Positions 41,161 to 50,569 are shown, counted from the first letter of the stretch. The stretch: 50,760 bases of DNA from DATESZ01 sp035283845 (GCA_035283845.1 DATESZ010000190.1:1-50760); one strand, 5' to 3'. Numbers and translations: made by a program. The notes: generated by a model from the sequence alone, not told the origin.

Positions 41161-43437
41161 TCATTCCTTCCTTGGCCTGCAGCTTTCCACAATGTCCATC
41201 GGTTTTATGGGTAAGCGTCTGGACACGAACCCGGTGGCATGATAAACGGCGTTAGCTACTGCTCCGGCTGTAGGCAGGGTCAGCCCTTCTCCAGCCTCTT
41301 TCGCGCCAAAGGGGCCTTCCGGCTCATCTGTTTCCACCATGATGGACTCCATTGACGGCATGTCGGCCGCGCTGAGCATTTTGTATTTCCGGAAGGTAGG
41401 GTTGAGTACCCGTCCATTTTCAAATTTCAAGTCTTCCGTATAAGCCCATCCCAGAGACATATGGGCTGATCCCTGCAATTGTCCTTCCGCCAGGGCGGGG
41501 TTGATTGTGGTGCCGCCATCGTGGGCTGTGGTCAGTTTCTGATATCTTATGATGCCCGTCTCCTTGTCCACTTCCAGCTCCACCGCCTGCGCTCCAAAAC
41601 TCCAGGCCGATGAAACAAGCCCCTTGCCCCGCGACGGAGTATAGGCCCCCCTGGCCATAATCGGCATCCCGCCTTTTGCTTTCTGTGCAGCCGTGACGAC
41701 CTCCTTGAAGGCCATGCCCTTCTCCGGATTGCCTTTAATATAGATGCGATTCTCTCTCGCCTCCAGATCATCCTTGTTGGCCTCTAATATTTCCGCCGCA
41801 ATCTCAAATAGCTGACGTTTGGCGTCGGCGCCGGCCATCTTAATGGCATTTCCTGTTTGGAGGGTCTGCCGGCTTGCCCAGGCGCCAAGATCGGATGAAG
41901 ACGTTTCCGTGTCCCCGGAGAGGATTCGCACATCTTCCAGTTCAATGCCAAGTTCTTCCGCCAGGATCTGTGAAAGAACGGTGTTGGAACCTTGACCGAG
42001 ATCGACCGAACGGGAGTAGAGGTTCACGGTGCCGTCCTCATTGAGTTTAATGAGAGCCTCGGAAAAGGGGAGCTTCGTATCGAACCAGTTAAAAATACCG
42101 CCGCTTACAAATCCATAGCAGGCCATGCCAATACCGCATCCTTCAGGCATTTCCTTTCTTTTTCTTTTCCAGTCCGTTGCTTCTGCCAGCTTTTCAATGC
42201 ACTCCGAAAGCCCGCAGGTAAGTATCTCGGGGGCGATTCCGGGTACTCCGTCACCTGGCTGCATGGCGTTCTTCAGCCTTAATTCGAGGGGGTCAATTCC
42301 TATCTCCTTAGCGATCAGGTCCAACTGCATTTCACTGGCAAAATTCGGTTGTGGTCCGCCGTGGCCGCGCATGGCGCCGGCTGGCATATTGTTTGTATAA
42401 ACCAACTGGCCCAAATAGCGATAATTAGGAATCCGGTAGGGCAGCAGACCGAACATGCCCGAAAGCATGGTCGTCGTGGGCATCTGGCTGTTGTAGGCCC
42501 CTCCCTCCAGTATGATGTTGCTTTCCCTGGCCAGGATCATGCCGTCCTTTGTTACCCCGGTCTTCATGATGATCGTTTCCGGCACGCGTCTTTTAGTTAC
42601 GGTGAATTCCTCTCTCCTCGTGTATTCCACCTTCACGGGTTTGCGGGTATGCTTGGCGAGAAGAGCCGCACAGAATTCATTGGCAAAAAAGTCCAACTTA
42701 TTGCCGAACCCGCCCCCCACATGCACCTTGATCACCCGCACGTCATTTTCACGGAGACCGAGAGTACAGGCCAGTTGTACCTGTGTAAAATATGCACTCT
42801 GGGTGGAGTCCCAAAGGGTTAATTTACCTGATGCATCAAACTCCGCCACGCAGACGTGCGGTTCCATGCAGCAGTGCTGGGCTGATTGGGTTACGAAGCG
42901 ATCCTCGCGCACGTAATCGCATTGCTGGAAGGCCAGCTCCACATTCCCAATGTTGATTTTACGGACGGCGCTGATGTTATTCGGGGCCCGTTCGTGAATC
43001 GCCGGAGCGCCTTCCCGCATCGCATCTTCAGCGGTAAATACCGCCGGCAGTGGTTCGTATTCCACCTGGATCAAATCGAGCGCTTCCAGAGCCGTATCCT
43101 CGTCAATCGCCGCCACCGCCGCCACATGGTCTCCGATAAAGCGGACTTTATCCGTAACCAGACCCTGTTCATCGAGTAGCTCAGGGCGCACCCGCCAAAA
43201 GCCATATTTAACGCCCAGCGTATCCTTTCCGGTCAATACGGCCTTGACACCAGGCAGCTTGCCGGCTTTCGTGGCATCGATATATATAATCCTGGCATGG
43301 GCATGGGGGCTGCGTAGAATTTTCCCGATCAGCAGGCCCGGCCTCTTGAGATCTCCGGCGTAAAGGGCCTCGCCTCTTACCTTGGCCGGACTATCTATGT
43401 TGGGGTATGATTTGCCTATCACTGAATAAGGCGGCAC
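41161..43437 (-). CDS. XDH-family molybdopterin-binding large subunit 1
   Basis: This protein is 758 aa from GTG 43437, 6 bp after AAGGAGG; the TTG at 43443 would touch the ribosome site. Features are VIGKSYPNIDSPAKVRGEA, HVGGGFGNK, and the C-terminal GPFGAKEAGEG, which resembles the active-site Glu region of hydroxybenzoyl-CoA reductase-like enzymes. It is a paralogue of the large subunit at 37304-39583. It is the first gene of the operon, with a good promoter at 43510-43539. Substrate unknown; an aromatic or N-heterocyclic compound is likely. Confidence 0.92.
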   Translation of the reverse strand: MPPYSVIGKSYPNIDSPAKVRGEALYAGDLKRPGLLIGKILRSPHAHARIIYIDATKAGKLPGVKAVLTGKDTLGVKYGFWRVRPELLDEQGLVTDKVRFIGDHVAAVAAIDEDTALEALDLIQVEYEPLPAVFTAEDAMREGAPAIHERAPNNISAVRKINIGNVELAFQQCDYVREDRFVTQSAQHCCMEPHVCVAEFDASGKLTLWDSTQSAYFTQVQLACTLGLRENDVRVIKVHVGGGFGNKLDFFANEFCAALLAKHTRKPVKVEYTRREEFTVTKRRVPETIIMKTGVTKDGMILARESNIILEGGAYNSQMPTTTMLSGMFGLLPYRIPNYRYLGQLVYTNNMPAGAMRGHGGPQPNFASEMQLDLIAKEIGIDPLELRLKNAMQPGDGVPGIAPEILTCGLSECIEKLAEATDWKRKRKEMPEGCGIGMACYGFVSGGIFNWFDTKLPFSEALIKLNEDGTVNLYSRSVDLGQGSNTVLSQILAEELGIELEDVRILSGDTETSSSDLGAWASRQTLQTGNAIKMAGADAKRQLFEIAAEILEANKDDLEARENRIYIKGNPEKGMAFKEVVTAAQKAKGGMPIMARGAYTPSRGKGLVSSAWSFGAQAVELEVDKETGIIRYQKLTTAHDGGTTINPALAEGQLQGSAHMSLGWAYTEDLKFENGRVLNPTFRKYKMLSAADMPSMESIMVETDEPEGPFGAKEAGEGLTLPTAGAVANAVYHATGFVSRRLPIKPMDIVESCRPRKE

Positions 43438-43501
43438 CTGCAACCTCCTTCTGATTTATTGATTATATTGATTGAATTGATTGACAAGGCATTGCTTTTT
43501 G

Positions 43502-43539
43502 ACGGTATGAGTATAGGACATGGCGATCTTTTATGTCAA
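43502..43539 (-). promoter_or_regulatory. Promoter of the XDH-family operon with shared 32-bp element, copy 2
   Basis: On the minus strand TTGACA (43534-43539), 18-bp spacer, TATACT (43510-43515). The spacer and -10 region (43502-43533) repeat the element found before the corrinoid gene at 37222-37253, 28 of 32 bases identical. Confidence 0.7.
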
Positions 43540-43607
43540 GAGGAAAAAGAAGTGTGCCTTTCTTTATTCTTGACAGTTCCCTGAGAAATAATCTATTAAA
43601 ATCACCT

Positions 43608-44249
43608 ATGAAACCGATAAAAACCATCGGGAAACTCAAATCTGGAGCCGAGACCGCGATCGTTGCCCCCGGCGATTCGCTTACCCAGGGCCGGATGGTC
43701 CGAAAGGGGTGCATCGATTTTCTGGAAAAGATGCTCCGGGAAACGTTCCCCGAAAGAAGGCTCCATCTCATTAATTATGGCGGATTGCTTTTCCTGTTCG
43801 TCATTTCTATCTTCATAACCTCTTGTCTGAGCTGGTTTCTGGAAAAACCATCAATCATTGTACGTGAGATTATCATCAGTCCCCGCTCTCTTGTGGAAAT
43901 GAACCTCATTCTCGGAATCGAGGTGCAAAACCTGAACCGTTTTGATTTAACGCTCACGTCCTTCGAATACACCTTCTATCTCAACAACGAGGAAGCCGGA
44001 AGCGGCCGTATTGAAAAGGAAATCCTGATTCCCGCATCGTCGACAACAGGCGTTCAGGTTCCTGTCGCCGCAACATTCAAAAATCTGGGAGGAAGTCTGA
44101 AGACCATCATCACCGGTGATGACCTGCCTTACAAGATAGAGGGAACTGCCGGCATTAAAACGGCCTTCGGGAGTTTGAGCTTCCCGTTGTCGAAAGAGGG
44201 ACTTATCAATTTGAAAGATCGACTTATCAAACACAGGATAACAAATTAA
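43608..44249 (+). pseudogene. Chimera: truncated SGNH/GDSL hydrolase fused to LEA2-type lipoprotein
   Basis: From ATG 43608 (213 aa) the first 57 residues (IGKLKSGAETAIVAPGDSLT, then IDFLEKMLRETFPERRLHLI) are the start of an SGNH hydrolase with its GDSL nucleophile motif. The catalytic Asp/His block and the rest of the fold are absent. At about residue 58 the sequence switches to GLLFLFVISIFITSC, a lipoprotein signal with a lipobox Cys. A Late-Embryogenesis-Abundant type 2 domain follows (VEMNLILGIEVQNLNRFDLT, SSTTGVQVPVAA). A deletion seems to have fused two genes and removed the start of the second. The ORF is open, but export with a 57-residue hydrolase tail in front of the signal is doubtful. 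The longer start at 43533 lies in the opposite promoter. Its stop shares bases with the MmgE/PrpD stop. Confidence 0.7.
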
Positions 44250-45643
44250 ACGGATTTAGAAAAAAATTTAAATATATTCGAGATATCTCCGATATTTTCT
44301 AATGCTTGAATATCTGCCATAACTTTTTGCGCCTGATCGTCATTTAAAAGCATACTGGAATTTCTTTTAAATTTATTTACGATATCATCATCTGTCATTT
44401 CATATTTCGGCGAAATACCTGCCTCAGAATAAGTCTTTTTGTTTGCTCCGTTACCCGTCACAACTTCAACTTCCGGTCTAATACCGGCATTATCATCAAG
44501 ATCGGTAATCAGCCTGACTTTTTTCATGAACTCATGAATGCGCCGATCTCCAAGTGTTTCTTCCGACTGCCATGCAGGACCTGTTTCTATCCTGTGTGCT
44601 GCAACCGAGAAAACAAAAGGCACGCTGAATTGTGCTTGTGTGTGGGTCTTCACATCTGTAGTTTTCCACAAAGGCAAGTCGGCCAGGCTGTTCAGTTTTA
44701 CCGTAATTTCCGCAATATATTCGGGCAAGATATCATTCGCTGTAATAATATCCTCCATATGACAAAGGGTGTTTTGCATCACACCGCAACAAGGGTATCT
44801 CTTATAAAAAAGCCTTTCAGGAAATACCCATTTATTTCCTAATCCCTGCGTGACATATCCGGGGTTCCATTCGTCGCAACCGAAAGCCCTCCAGAAACCA
44901 TGATCGCCATCCAACACCTCGACATCTCCTGTAAAGCCCAAATCGGCAGATATCACAGCGAGTATCTCTGCCAAAGACAAAAATCCCGACGACATATATT
45001 TTGAAGCCGAAACAGGCACAGTGGTTGCAAATTTGCCAGCCATAGGAACCGGAGCGTTATAACCTGCTATACCCATTGCATGAGCTATCCTGTAAACATC
45101 AAGTCCAAAAAGCCTGCCTGCGGCAGCCACTCCGCCGAAGGTACACAGGCCATATCCGGGTGTAGGCAGAGACATTGCGATTCCTCTTTCGACAAGCTCC
45201 ACAGAGAATCTGCGCCCAAAGACCATAGCCGAAGCTATCCTTGTAGCAACCTCATGAGCAATTGCCGCAGCGACAATCAATTCCCTTCCGGATGCTTTTT
45301 TCATCTCTCCTATTGCCAGAGGCGCGGCAAGAACATAGGGCGTGGCATGGGCAGGCGGAGAGAGCAATGGCTCATAATCAAGAGCATTCATCAACTCACC
45401 TATGGCATACGCCGACGAGGCTGCACCCACTTTATCACTCGTACCCCAAAGGCCACTTTCCGCCTTTCCTCCGAGTACACGCGCCAAACGTATTGCAATC
45501 TCGCCTTTTTGGGATTTTATCCCACCTATCGCACAGCCAATGGAATCAAGCAGGAGTTTCTTGGTTTCAAGAACCACAAAAGGGGGTAAATTTTTGTATT
45601 GTATTTCGGCCGCAAAGCGAGCGATTTCTGCTGTTACACTCAT
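44246..45643 (-). CDS. MmgE/PrpD family protein
   Basis: This 465-aa protein begins SVTAEIARFAAEIQYKNLPP and continues with LLLDSIGCAIGGIKSQKGEI, typical of the family that includes 2-methylcitrate dehydratase (PrpD) and cis-aconitate decarboxylase. No other methylcitrate-cycle gene is nearby, so the substrate is open; several family members in anaerobes act on unusual dicarboxylates or cyclic compounds. It lies downstream of pgi by 43 bp. An 11-codon reading frame (45640-45672, MAAEIIIYGI) with AAAAAGGAAG before it ends in an ATGA overlap with the start, so translation may be coupled. Base composition is slightly more AT-rich than pgi. Confidence 0.88.
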   Translation of the reverse strand: MSVTAEIARFAAEIQYKNLPPFVVLETKKLLLDSIGCAIGGIKSQKGEIAIRLARVLGGKAESGLWGTSDKVGAASSAYAIGELMNALDYEPLLSPPAHATPYVLAAPLAIGEMKKASGRELIVAAAIAHEVATRIASAMVFGRRFSVELVERGIAMSLPTPGYGLCTFGGVAAAGRLFGLDVYRIAHAMGIAGYNAPVPMAGKFATTVPVSASKYMSSGFLSLAEILAVISADLGFTGDVEVLDGDHGFWRAFGCDEWNPGYVTQGLGNKWVFPERLFYKRYPCCGVMQNTLCHMEDIITANDILPEYIAEITVKLNSLADLPLWKTTDVKTHTQAQFSVPFVFSVAAHRIETGPAWQSEETLGDRRIHEFMKKVRLITDLDDNAGIRPEVEVVTGNGANKKTYSEAGISPKYEMTDDDIVNKFKRNSSMLLNDDQAQKVMADIQALENIGDISNIFKFFSKSV

Positions 45644-45672
45644 ATTCCGTAAATTATGATCTCCGCTGCCAT
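45640..45672 (-). other. Micro-ORF coupled to the MmgE/PrpD start
   Basis: The ATG at 45672, after AGGAAG, opens a 10-residue frame whose TGA overlaps the next ATG (ATGA). It may only be a translational coupling device; no homologue is claimed. Confidence 0.3.
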
Positions 45673-45686
45673 ATTAAACTTCCTTT

Positions 45687-47372
45687 TTAAAAGTCTCCGA
45701 TGAGTTTTTGCAAGCCCGCCGTCACGTCTTTTCCCAGGTGAAAACGGATTACCCTCCGGCCGGCGCTGGAAAGGGCCTGCCTGTCGCCTAAAGCCTGCGC
45801 CGCCTTGAGAACTCCGAAAGTTACCGACGAGCCGGGCTTTCCCATTTCATCGGGTATGGCCGCATCGCGGGCGTCATCGGCGGTAATCTGGATAAAGAGA
45901 CCCCGGCCGCCGTCGCCTTTGTGCAGTTGGCCGGTGGAATGCAGGTAGCGGGGACCGTAACCCGAGGTAGTGGCAATCTTAAATTTATTTCCAACCTTGC
46001 GGCGGATTTCGGACAGGGCATCGTTGACAGAAACCGTGGGCTGGACGTACGCCTGGATGGCCACATAGTCGCCCGCCTCCGCCTGTCTGAGAAAGAGCTC
46101 CAGAGCATCCCGGATGGCTGCGGCCTTCACATCTCCGTAAACGGCGATGCCTTCTCCTTGCAATATCGGCGTTTCCTCCTGCAGAACGCCCTCATCTTTG
46201 TATCTGGCAATCAAATCCCTGGCCAATTTTTTGGCTGCTTCCACATCGGGCTGATTGAAAGGGTTGATCCCGAGGCGCGAACCGGCGACCGCCGTGGCCA
46301 TCTCCCAGAGAAAGCACTGAGCGCCCAGATCGTACAGGTCGGGTACTTCCAGGGTTACAACAGGATGGCCGCTCTTTTCCAGCTCAATACGCAGTTTATC
46401 ACTTTCCTCATCCCCCTTGAGAAGAAGGAAGACAAATAACCTGTCGTCTGCGTAATCCGCGGCCTCTCGCAAAGGTTCGCCCACTACAGGCAGGATGCCC
46501 TTGCCTTCTTTCCCGGTGCTCTCGGCGATAAGTTGCTCCAACCATATGCCAAAACCGGCAAGACGCGGCGAGATTACAAAGGTCAGTTTATCCCTGCCCA
46601 TCTTTGCCAATTCTCCCATCGCCGTCCCTAAAAAAGCGCCGCTAATCCCCTCTCCTCCGGCATCCTCAGTTTTCGAGAGTTCAACCGCCCGTGCCAGTAA
46701 TTTTCCTGTATCCATACCGAGCAAGACAGCCGGTACGAAACCGAAATAAGACAGAGCGGAGTAGCGTCCGCCGATAGAGGGATCATTGAGAAAGGCGGCG
46801 CGGAAATTATTATAAGAAGCCAGTTTCTCCAGGTCGCTTCCCGGGTCTGTAATCGCGATAAAATGCCGTCCCGCCTGTTCCTCCCCCAGGGTATCCACAG
46901 TAAGATTGTAAAAATATTTCATAAAGGAAAAAGTTTCTACCGTGCCGCCCGATTTTGTGGATACGAGGAAAAGTGTCTTAGAGAGGTCAAGTATGGCGGC
47001 GTAATGAAGGACGGCGCCCGGATCAGTGCTGTCTAAAACATACAGGTCAAGGTAACCTTCCCTGACGCCGAAGGTATTGCGAAAAACTTCTGCCGTCAGG
47101 CTGGAACCCCCCATGCCGAGCAGCAGTGCATATCGATAGCCCTCTGCTCTGAGGGCATCCACAAGTGTATTTACACCGGCGATTTTCCTCTCCATATCAG
47201 CAGGATTAAGCCAGCCCAAGCGATCCGTGATCTCTGCCGGAGATTCTTTCCAGACCCTGTAATCATGCGCCCGGATACGGGACATGATCCTGCCATCCCG
47301 CAGCTCTCTAAAAGCCCCGTTTATTGCTTTCCTATACCCTCCCATATTTGCCGATCCCTGCCGGATAGTCAT
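45687..47372 (-). CDS. pgi: Glucose-6-phosphate isomerase
   Basis: This 561-aa cytosolic enzyme interconverts glucose-6-phosphate and fructose-6-phosphate. Two SIS domains are visible. The first shows LLLGMGGSSLTAEVF near residue 85 and STKSGGTVETFSFMKYFYN near 140; the second follows INPFNQPDVEAAKKLA near 365. It is the longer isomerase type found alone here and as the C-terminal part of transaldolase-isomerase fusions in other bacteria; no transaldolase domain is present. The start overlaps the PBP1A stop by 4 bp, so it is co-translated with that gene. Confidence 0.92.
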   Translation of the reverse strand: MTIRQGSANMGGYRKAINGAFRELRDGRIMSRIRAHDYRVWKESPAEITDRLGWLNPADMERKIAGVNTLVDALRAEGYRYALLLGMGGSSLTAEVFRNTFGVREGYLDLYVLDSTDPGAVLHYAAILDLSKTLFLVSTKSGGTVETFSFMKYFYNLTVDTLGEEQAGRHFIAITDPGSDLEKLASYNNFRAAFLNDPSIGGRYSALSYFGFVPAVLLGMDTGKLLARAVELSKTEDAGGEGISGAFLGTAMGELAKMGRDKLTFVISPRLAGFGIWLEQLIAESTGKEGKGILPVVGEPLREAADYADDRLFVFLLLKGDEESDKLRIELEKSGHPVVTLEVPDLYDLGAQCFLWEMATAVAGSRLGINPFNQPDVEAAKKLARDLIARYKDEGVLQEETPILQGEGIAVYGDVKAAAIRDALELFLRQAEAGDYVAIQAYVQPTVSVNDALSEIRRKVGNKFKIATTSGYGPRYLHSTGQLHKGDGGRGLFIQITADDARDAAIPDEMGKPGSSVTFGVLKAAQALGDRQALSSAGRRVIRFHLGKDVTAGLQKLIGDF

Positions 47373-49393
47373 GGGCTAACCCTCTCCTGATTTTCGGAGT
47401 CCGCAGAATCATCTTCTCCGGGCAAGGCGCTATCAAGAAAGCATTCAAGGATTGCCGTCTTGGAAGCCGGATTTGCCGGACGGCCTGTCGTCCTCTCCAC
47501 TTTAGTAAATACGATTCCCTCCGGCACGGGGAATACCTCCACAGGCTTCCCCTGCAGGGCCTTTTCCATGAAATACAGCCAGATCGGCGCCGCGGCCCGG
47601 CCGCCAACTTCCTGTTTACCGAGGGTTTTCTCCTTGTCAAAGCCAACCCAGACCCCTGCCACGGTGGAAGGGGTAAAACCTATAAACCAGGCGTCCCTCA
47701 TCTCGTCCGTAGTGCCGGTTTTACCTGCCGCCGGCCTGCCGATGCTTTTGACCGCTCTGCCCGTTCCGCTTTCCACCACATCCTGCATGATATAGGTAGT
47801 CATGAAAGCAATACGCGGGTCAATTACCTGTTCGCTTACCGTGTGATTCTCTTCAAAGACATGGCCTGTACGATCCACGATCATCCTGATGAAAAATGGT
47901 TCCACCCTCCTTCCCTGATTTGGCAGCACCGCATAGGCCCGCACCATTTCCTGAAGGGTAACCCCCGAAGTGCCCAGGGCTAAAGAAAGATTTTTCGCCA
48001 GAGGAGAGGAAATGCCCATGTTGGAAGCGTAGGCAGCGGCATAATCAACCCCGATATTCTGAAGCAATTTGATGGTTACAATGTTCCGGGAATACACGAG
48101 GGCGTTCCTCAGGGTGGTCGGCCCGCGGAATTCTTCGTCAAAATTCTGAGGTCTCCATACATTGCCTGCAGCGTCTTGAAAAACGAGAGGGGCATCCACA
48201 ACCACCGTAGCCGGCGTCATTCCCTTGTCAAAAGCCGCCGTATAAATCAGGGGCTTGAATGCCGAACCGGGCTGCCTTTTTGATTGGGTGGCGCGATTGA
48301 ATTCACTCTTGACGAAATTCCTTCCTCCCACCATGGCTTTAATGGCGCCCGTGGGGACATCCATAGCAAGAAGGGCGCCCTGCGCCAATCCCTTCGCATA
48401 TCCCTGCCTTTCCTCCAACTCCGTCAATCCCGTTTCCACCGCTTCCCGCGCCGCTTTCTGCATCGTAATATTCAGTGTAGTATAAATTTCGAGGCCCTCT
48501 TTGTAGAGGACGTCGCTGCCATATTTTTCCAGGACGTAGCGACGGACGTTTTCCACGAAATAGGGGGCGACTTTTTCCTTCGGCTTGATGGAGCGCAGGT
48601 GCAACGGCGCTTTGAGGGCGCTTCCCATTTCCCTGGGGGTGATGTAGCCGTCTTCCATCATCCTCTCTAGGACATAGGCCTGTCTCTGTTTTGCCCTGTC
48701 CAAATGGAGAAAAGGAGAGTAATTATTAGGCGCTTTCGGAAGACTGGCAAGAATTGCCGCCTCGGGAAGGTTGAGATACCTGGCGCTCTTCCCGAAATAA
48801 GCCTGGGCTGCCGCCTCAATGCCGTAAGTGCCATGACCGAGATAAATATAATTCAGGTAAAGGTTCAGAATTTCGTCTTTGGTAAGATATTTATCGATCT
48901 TGTAGGCAAGGATGGCTTCTTTTACCTTTCTTAAGTAACTTCGTTCCGATGACAGGTAAAGGGATTTGGCCACCTGCTGGGTAATCGTGCTTCCACCCTG
49001 AACAATATGTCCCGCTTCCAGATTTTTATAAAAGGCACGGGTTATGCTTTGCCAGTCCAATCCCTGGTGCTGAAAAAACCTTGCGTCTTCCGCGGCGACA
49101 AAGGCCTGAATGGCTATCTTGGGAACCTCGGAGACCTTGATTAATTTTCTGTCTTCGGCAAAAAACTCGTCAATCAGCTCATTATTATCGGCGTAGACCC
49201 GGCTTGAAATGCTGGGACGATAGTCTTTCAGAACAACAATGCTCGGTATTTCTTTCAGTAAGATATAATAAAAAAAACTACTTCCCACCAAGGTCAGGAT
49301 AACGGCAAAAAACAGGGCAACAAAAAGCGCCTTGATGGCCAGAGAATGTTTCCGCGGTCTTTTTTGGGCAGTAGCAATACTTAGTTTTTTCAT
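47369..49393 (-). CDS. Class A penicillin-binding protein (PBP1A type)
   Basis: This 674-aa bifunctional cell-wall synthase has an N-terminal membrane anchor (ALFVALFFAVILTLVGSSFFYYI). The glycosyltransferase domain carries AAEDARFFQHQGLDW with the catalytic Glu and GGSTITQQVAKSLYLS. The transpeptidase domain shows the S-x-x-K active site in PGSAFKP, then SRN, and KTGT in AAGKTGTTDEMRDAW. Length is slightly short for PBP1A, but all catalytic motifs are present. It overlaps tatC by 4 bp and pgi by 4 bp, an unusual operon of export, wall and sugar genes that probably reflects compact packing rather than one pathway. Confidence 0.94.
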   Translation of the reverse strand: MKKLSIATAQKRPRKHSLAIKALFVALFFAVILTLVGSSFFYYILLKEIPSIVVLKDYRPSISSRVYADNNELIDEFFAEDRKLIKVSEVPKIAIQAFVAAEDARFFQHQGLDWQSITRAFYKNLEAGHIVQGGSTITQQVAKSLYLSSERSYLRKVKEAILAYKIDKYLTKDEILNLYLNYIYLGHGTYGIEAAAQAYFGKSARYLNLPEAAILASLPKAPNNYSPFLHLDRAKQRQAYVLERMMEDGYITPREMGSALKAPLHLRSIKPKEKVAPYFVENVRRYVLEKYGSDVLYKEGLEIYTTLNITMQKAAREAVETGLTELEERQGYAKGLAQGALLAMDVPTGAIKAMVGGRNFVKSEFNRATQSKRQPGSAFKPLIYTAAFDKGMTPATVVVDAPLVFQDAAGNVWRPQNFDEEFRGPTTLRNALVYSRNIVTIKLLQNIGVDYAAAYASNMGISSPLAKNLSLALGTSGVTLQEMVRAYAVLPNQGRRVEPFFIRMIVDRTGHVFEENHTVSEQVIDPRIAFMTTYIMQDVVESGTGRAVKSIGRPAAGKTGTTDEMRDAWFIGFTPSTVAGVWVGFDKEKTLGKQEVGGRAAAPIWLYFMEKALQGKPVEVFPVPEGIVFTKVERTTGRPANPASKTAILECFLDSALPGEDDSADSENQERVSP

Positions 49394-50178
49394 ACTTTCT
49401 TTTCTTTTTTATCTTCGTCGCCGTCATTATCGGCCGGTGAAGGTTTTCTTTCGGCGATTCTTGCCACAATGATCCCGACCTCGTAAAGCAGCATCAGGGG
49501 CAGGGCCATCAGGAACTGATTAAAGGGATCCGGGGTTGGCGTCAGGACAGCGGCAACAATGAATATCATCAGGATCGCATAGCGCCGCTGTTTAGACAAC
49601 AGCCGTGAATTTACGATACCGATTTTCGTCATAAAAAAAAGAAAAACGGGCAATTGAAATGATATGCCGAAACCGAGGAGGAATTTCAGGGACAAGGACA
49701 GGTATTCCTTAAAAGAAAACATCGGCTTGAGAAAATCGGAAGAAAAAGACACGAAAAACTTGAACGCCGGCGGCAGCACTATAAAATACCCGAACAGCAC
49801 GCCCCCCGCAAACAGGGTGGTGGAAGAAAATACAAAGGGCAGGACATATTTTTTTTCCCGTGAATAAAGCCCCGGCGATACGAATTTCCAGATTTGATAA
49901 AGTATGTACGGGCTCGTAAGGAACAGGGAAGCGAAGAAAGCGATCTCCATGTATATGAAAAAAGCCTCGGGCATACCCGTATATATCATGAAGCTGTTGG
50001 GGGGAAGCACGCTGGAGAGAGGCTTGGTTATCACTTTAAATAACCGTTCCTTAAAGGTGTAACTGACCACAAAACCTATCCCTACCGCAGCGATGATCCG
50101 GATAAGTCTGAACCTTAATTCCTCAAGGTGGGCGGTAAAGGGCATCTTTTCATCATTAGCGTCATCAGGATTATCCAT
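49390..50178 (-). CDS. tatC: Twin-arginine translocase subunit
   Basis: This 262-aa protein has six predicted membrane helices and recognises twin-arginine signals. The family hallmark near the N-terminus is AHLEELRFRLIRI, with the conserved Glu, and FVSPGLYSREKKYVLPFV follows in the first periplasmic to helix-3 region. The C-terminus is short and highly charged (DNDGDEDKKEKK). It lies 55 bp after tatA/B. Probable substrates encoded in this window are the Rieske protein (TRRDC) and the molybdopterin-fold protein (TRREF). Confidence 0.95.
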   Translation of the reverse strand: MDNPDDANDEKMPFTAHLEELRFRLIRIIAAVGIGFVVSYTFKERLFKVITKPLSSVLPPNSFMIYTGMPEAFFIYMEIAFFASLFLTSPYILYQIWKFVSPGLYSREKKYVLPFVFSSTTLFAGGVLFGYFIVLPPAFKFFVSFSSDFLKPMFSFKEYLSLSLKFLLGFGISFQLPVFLFFMTKIGIVNSRLLSKQRRYAILMIFIVAAVLTPTPDPFNQFLMALPLMLLYEVGIIVARIAERKPSPADNDGDEDKKEKKV

Positions 50179-50233
50179 AACTTAAAAGGTCCTTGAAGAG
50201 GTTGTTCCTGTAAGTGGTTTTTTGCGGTTGTGC

Positions 50234-50509
50234 TCAAGAAGCAGCATTTTGGGGAGGCACTTCTTTTCCCCCTTCCGTAACCGGTGAAGAAGGGCTGTGA
50301 TGGAACGATTCTTTGATAGCTACATCCTCTTTTATTTCATCCATGTGCAGGGTTTCTTTGAGCGTTTCCGTGGCGCCGTCCGTTGCCTTGCGGAATTCGG
50401 ACAACCCTTTCCCAAAGGATTTGGCAAGATCGGGCAGTCTCTTCGGTCCTACGACAAGTAGGGCGATTATCGCAATTACGATCAGTTCCGGCATGCCTAT
50501 GCCAAACAT
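50234..50509 (-). CDS. tatB: TatA/TatB family subunit
   Basis: This protein is 91 aa from ATG 50509 (MFGIGMPELIVIAIIALLVV); the longer frame to 50569 runs across the promoter. One membrane helix is followed by the hinge GPKRLPDLAKSFGKGLSEFRK and an acidic amphipathic tail. TatB is favoured by the early Glu in GMPEL; TatA cannot be excluded because single TatA/B proteins serve both roles in many bacteria. AAAGG lies 8 bp before the ATG. Confidence 0.9.
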   Translation of the reverse strand: MFGIGMPELIVIAIIALLVVGPKRLPDLAKSFGKGLSEFRKATDGATETLKETLHMDEIKEDVAIKESFHHSPSSPVTEGGKEVPPQNAAS

Positions 50510-50539
50510 CTTTTCTACCTTTCCGGTGCAATGGCCTCC

Positions 50540-50569
50540 AGTATATATGGGGTTTAGGACCCTTGTCAA
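50540..50569 (-). promoter_or_regulatory. Promoter of the tatB-tatC-PBP1A-pgi operon
   Basis: On the minus strand TTGACA (50564-50569), 18-bp spacer, TATACT (50540-50545). The tatB start lies 30 bp beyond the -10 box. Confidence 0.75.

Noticed and set aside
43533..43607. Longer start (ATG 43533) for the SGNH/LEA2 chimera
   Set aside because: The ATG lies in the -35 box of the opposite-strand promoter and the added residues do not look like the hydrolase family.
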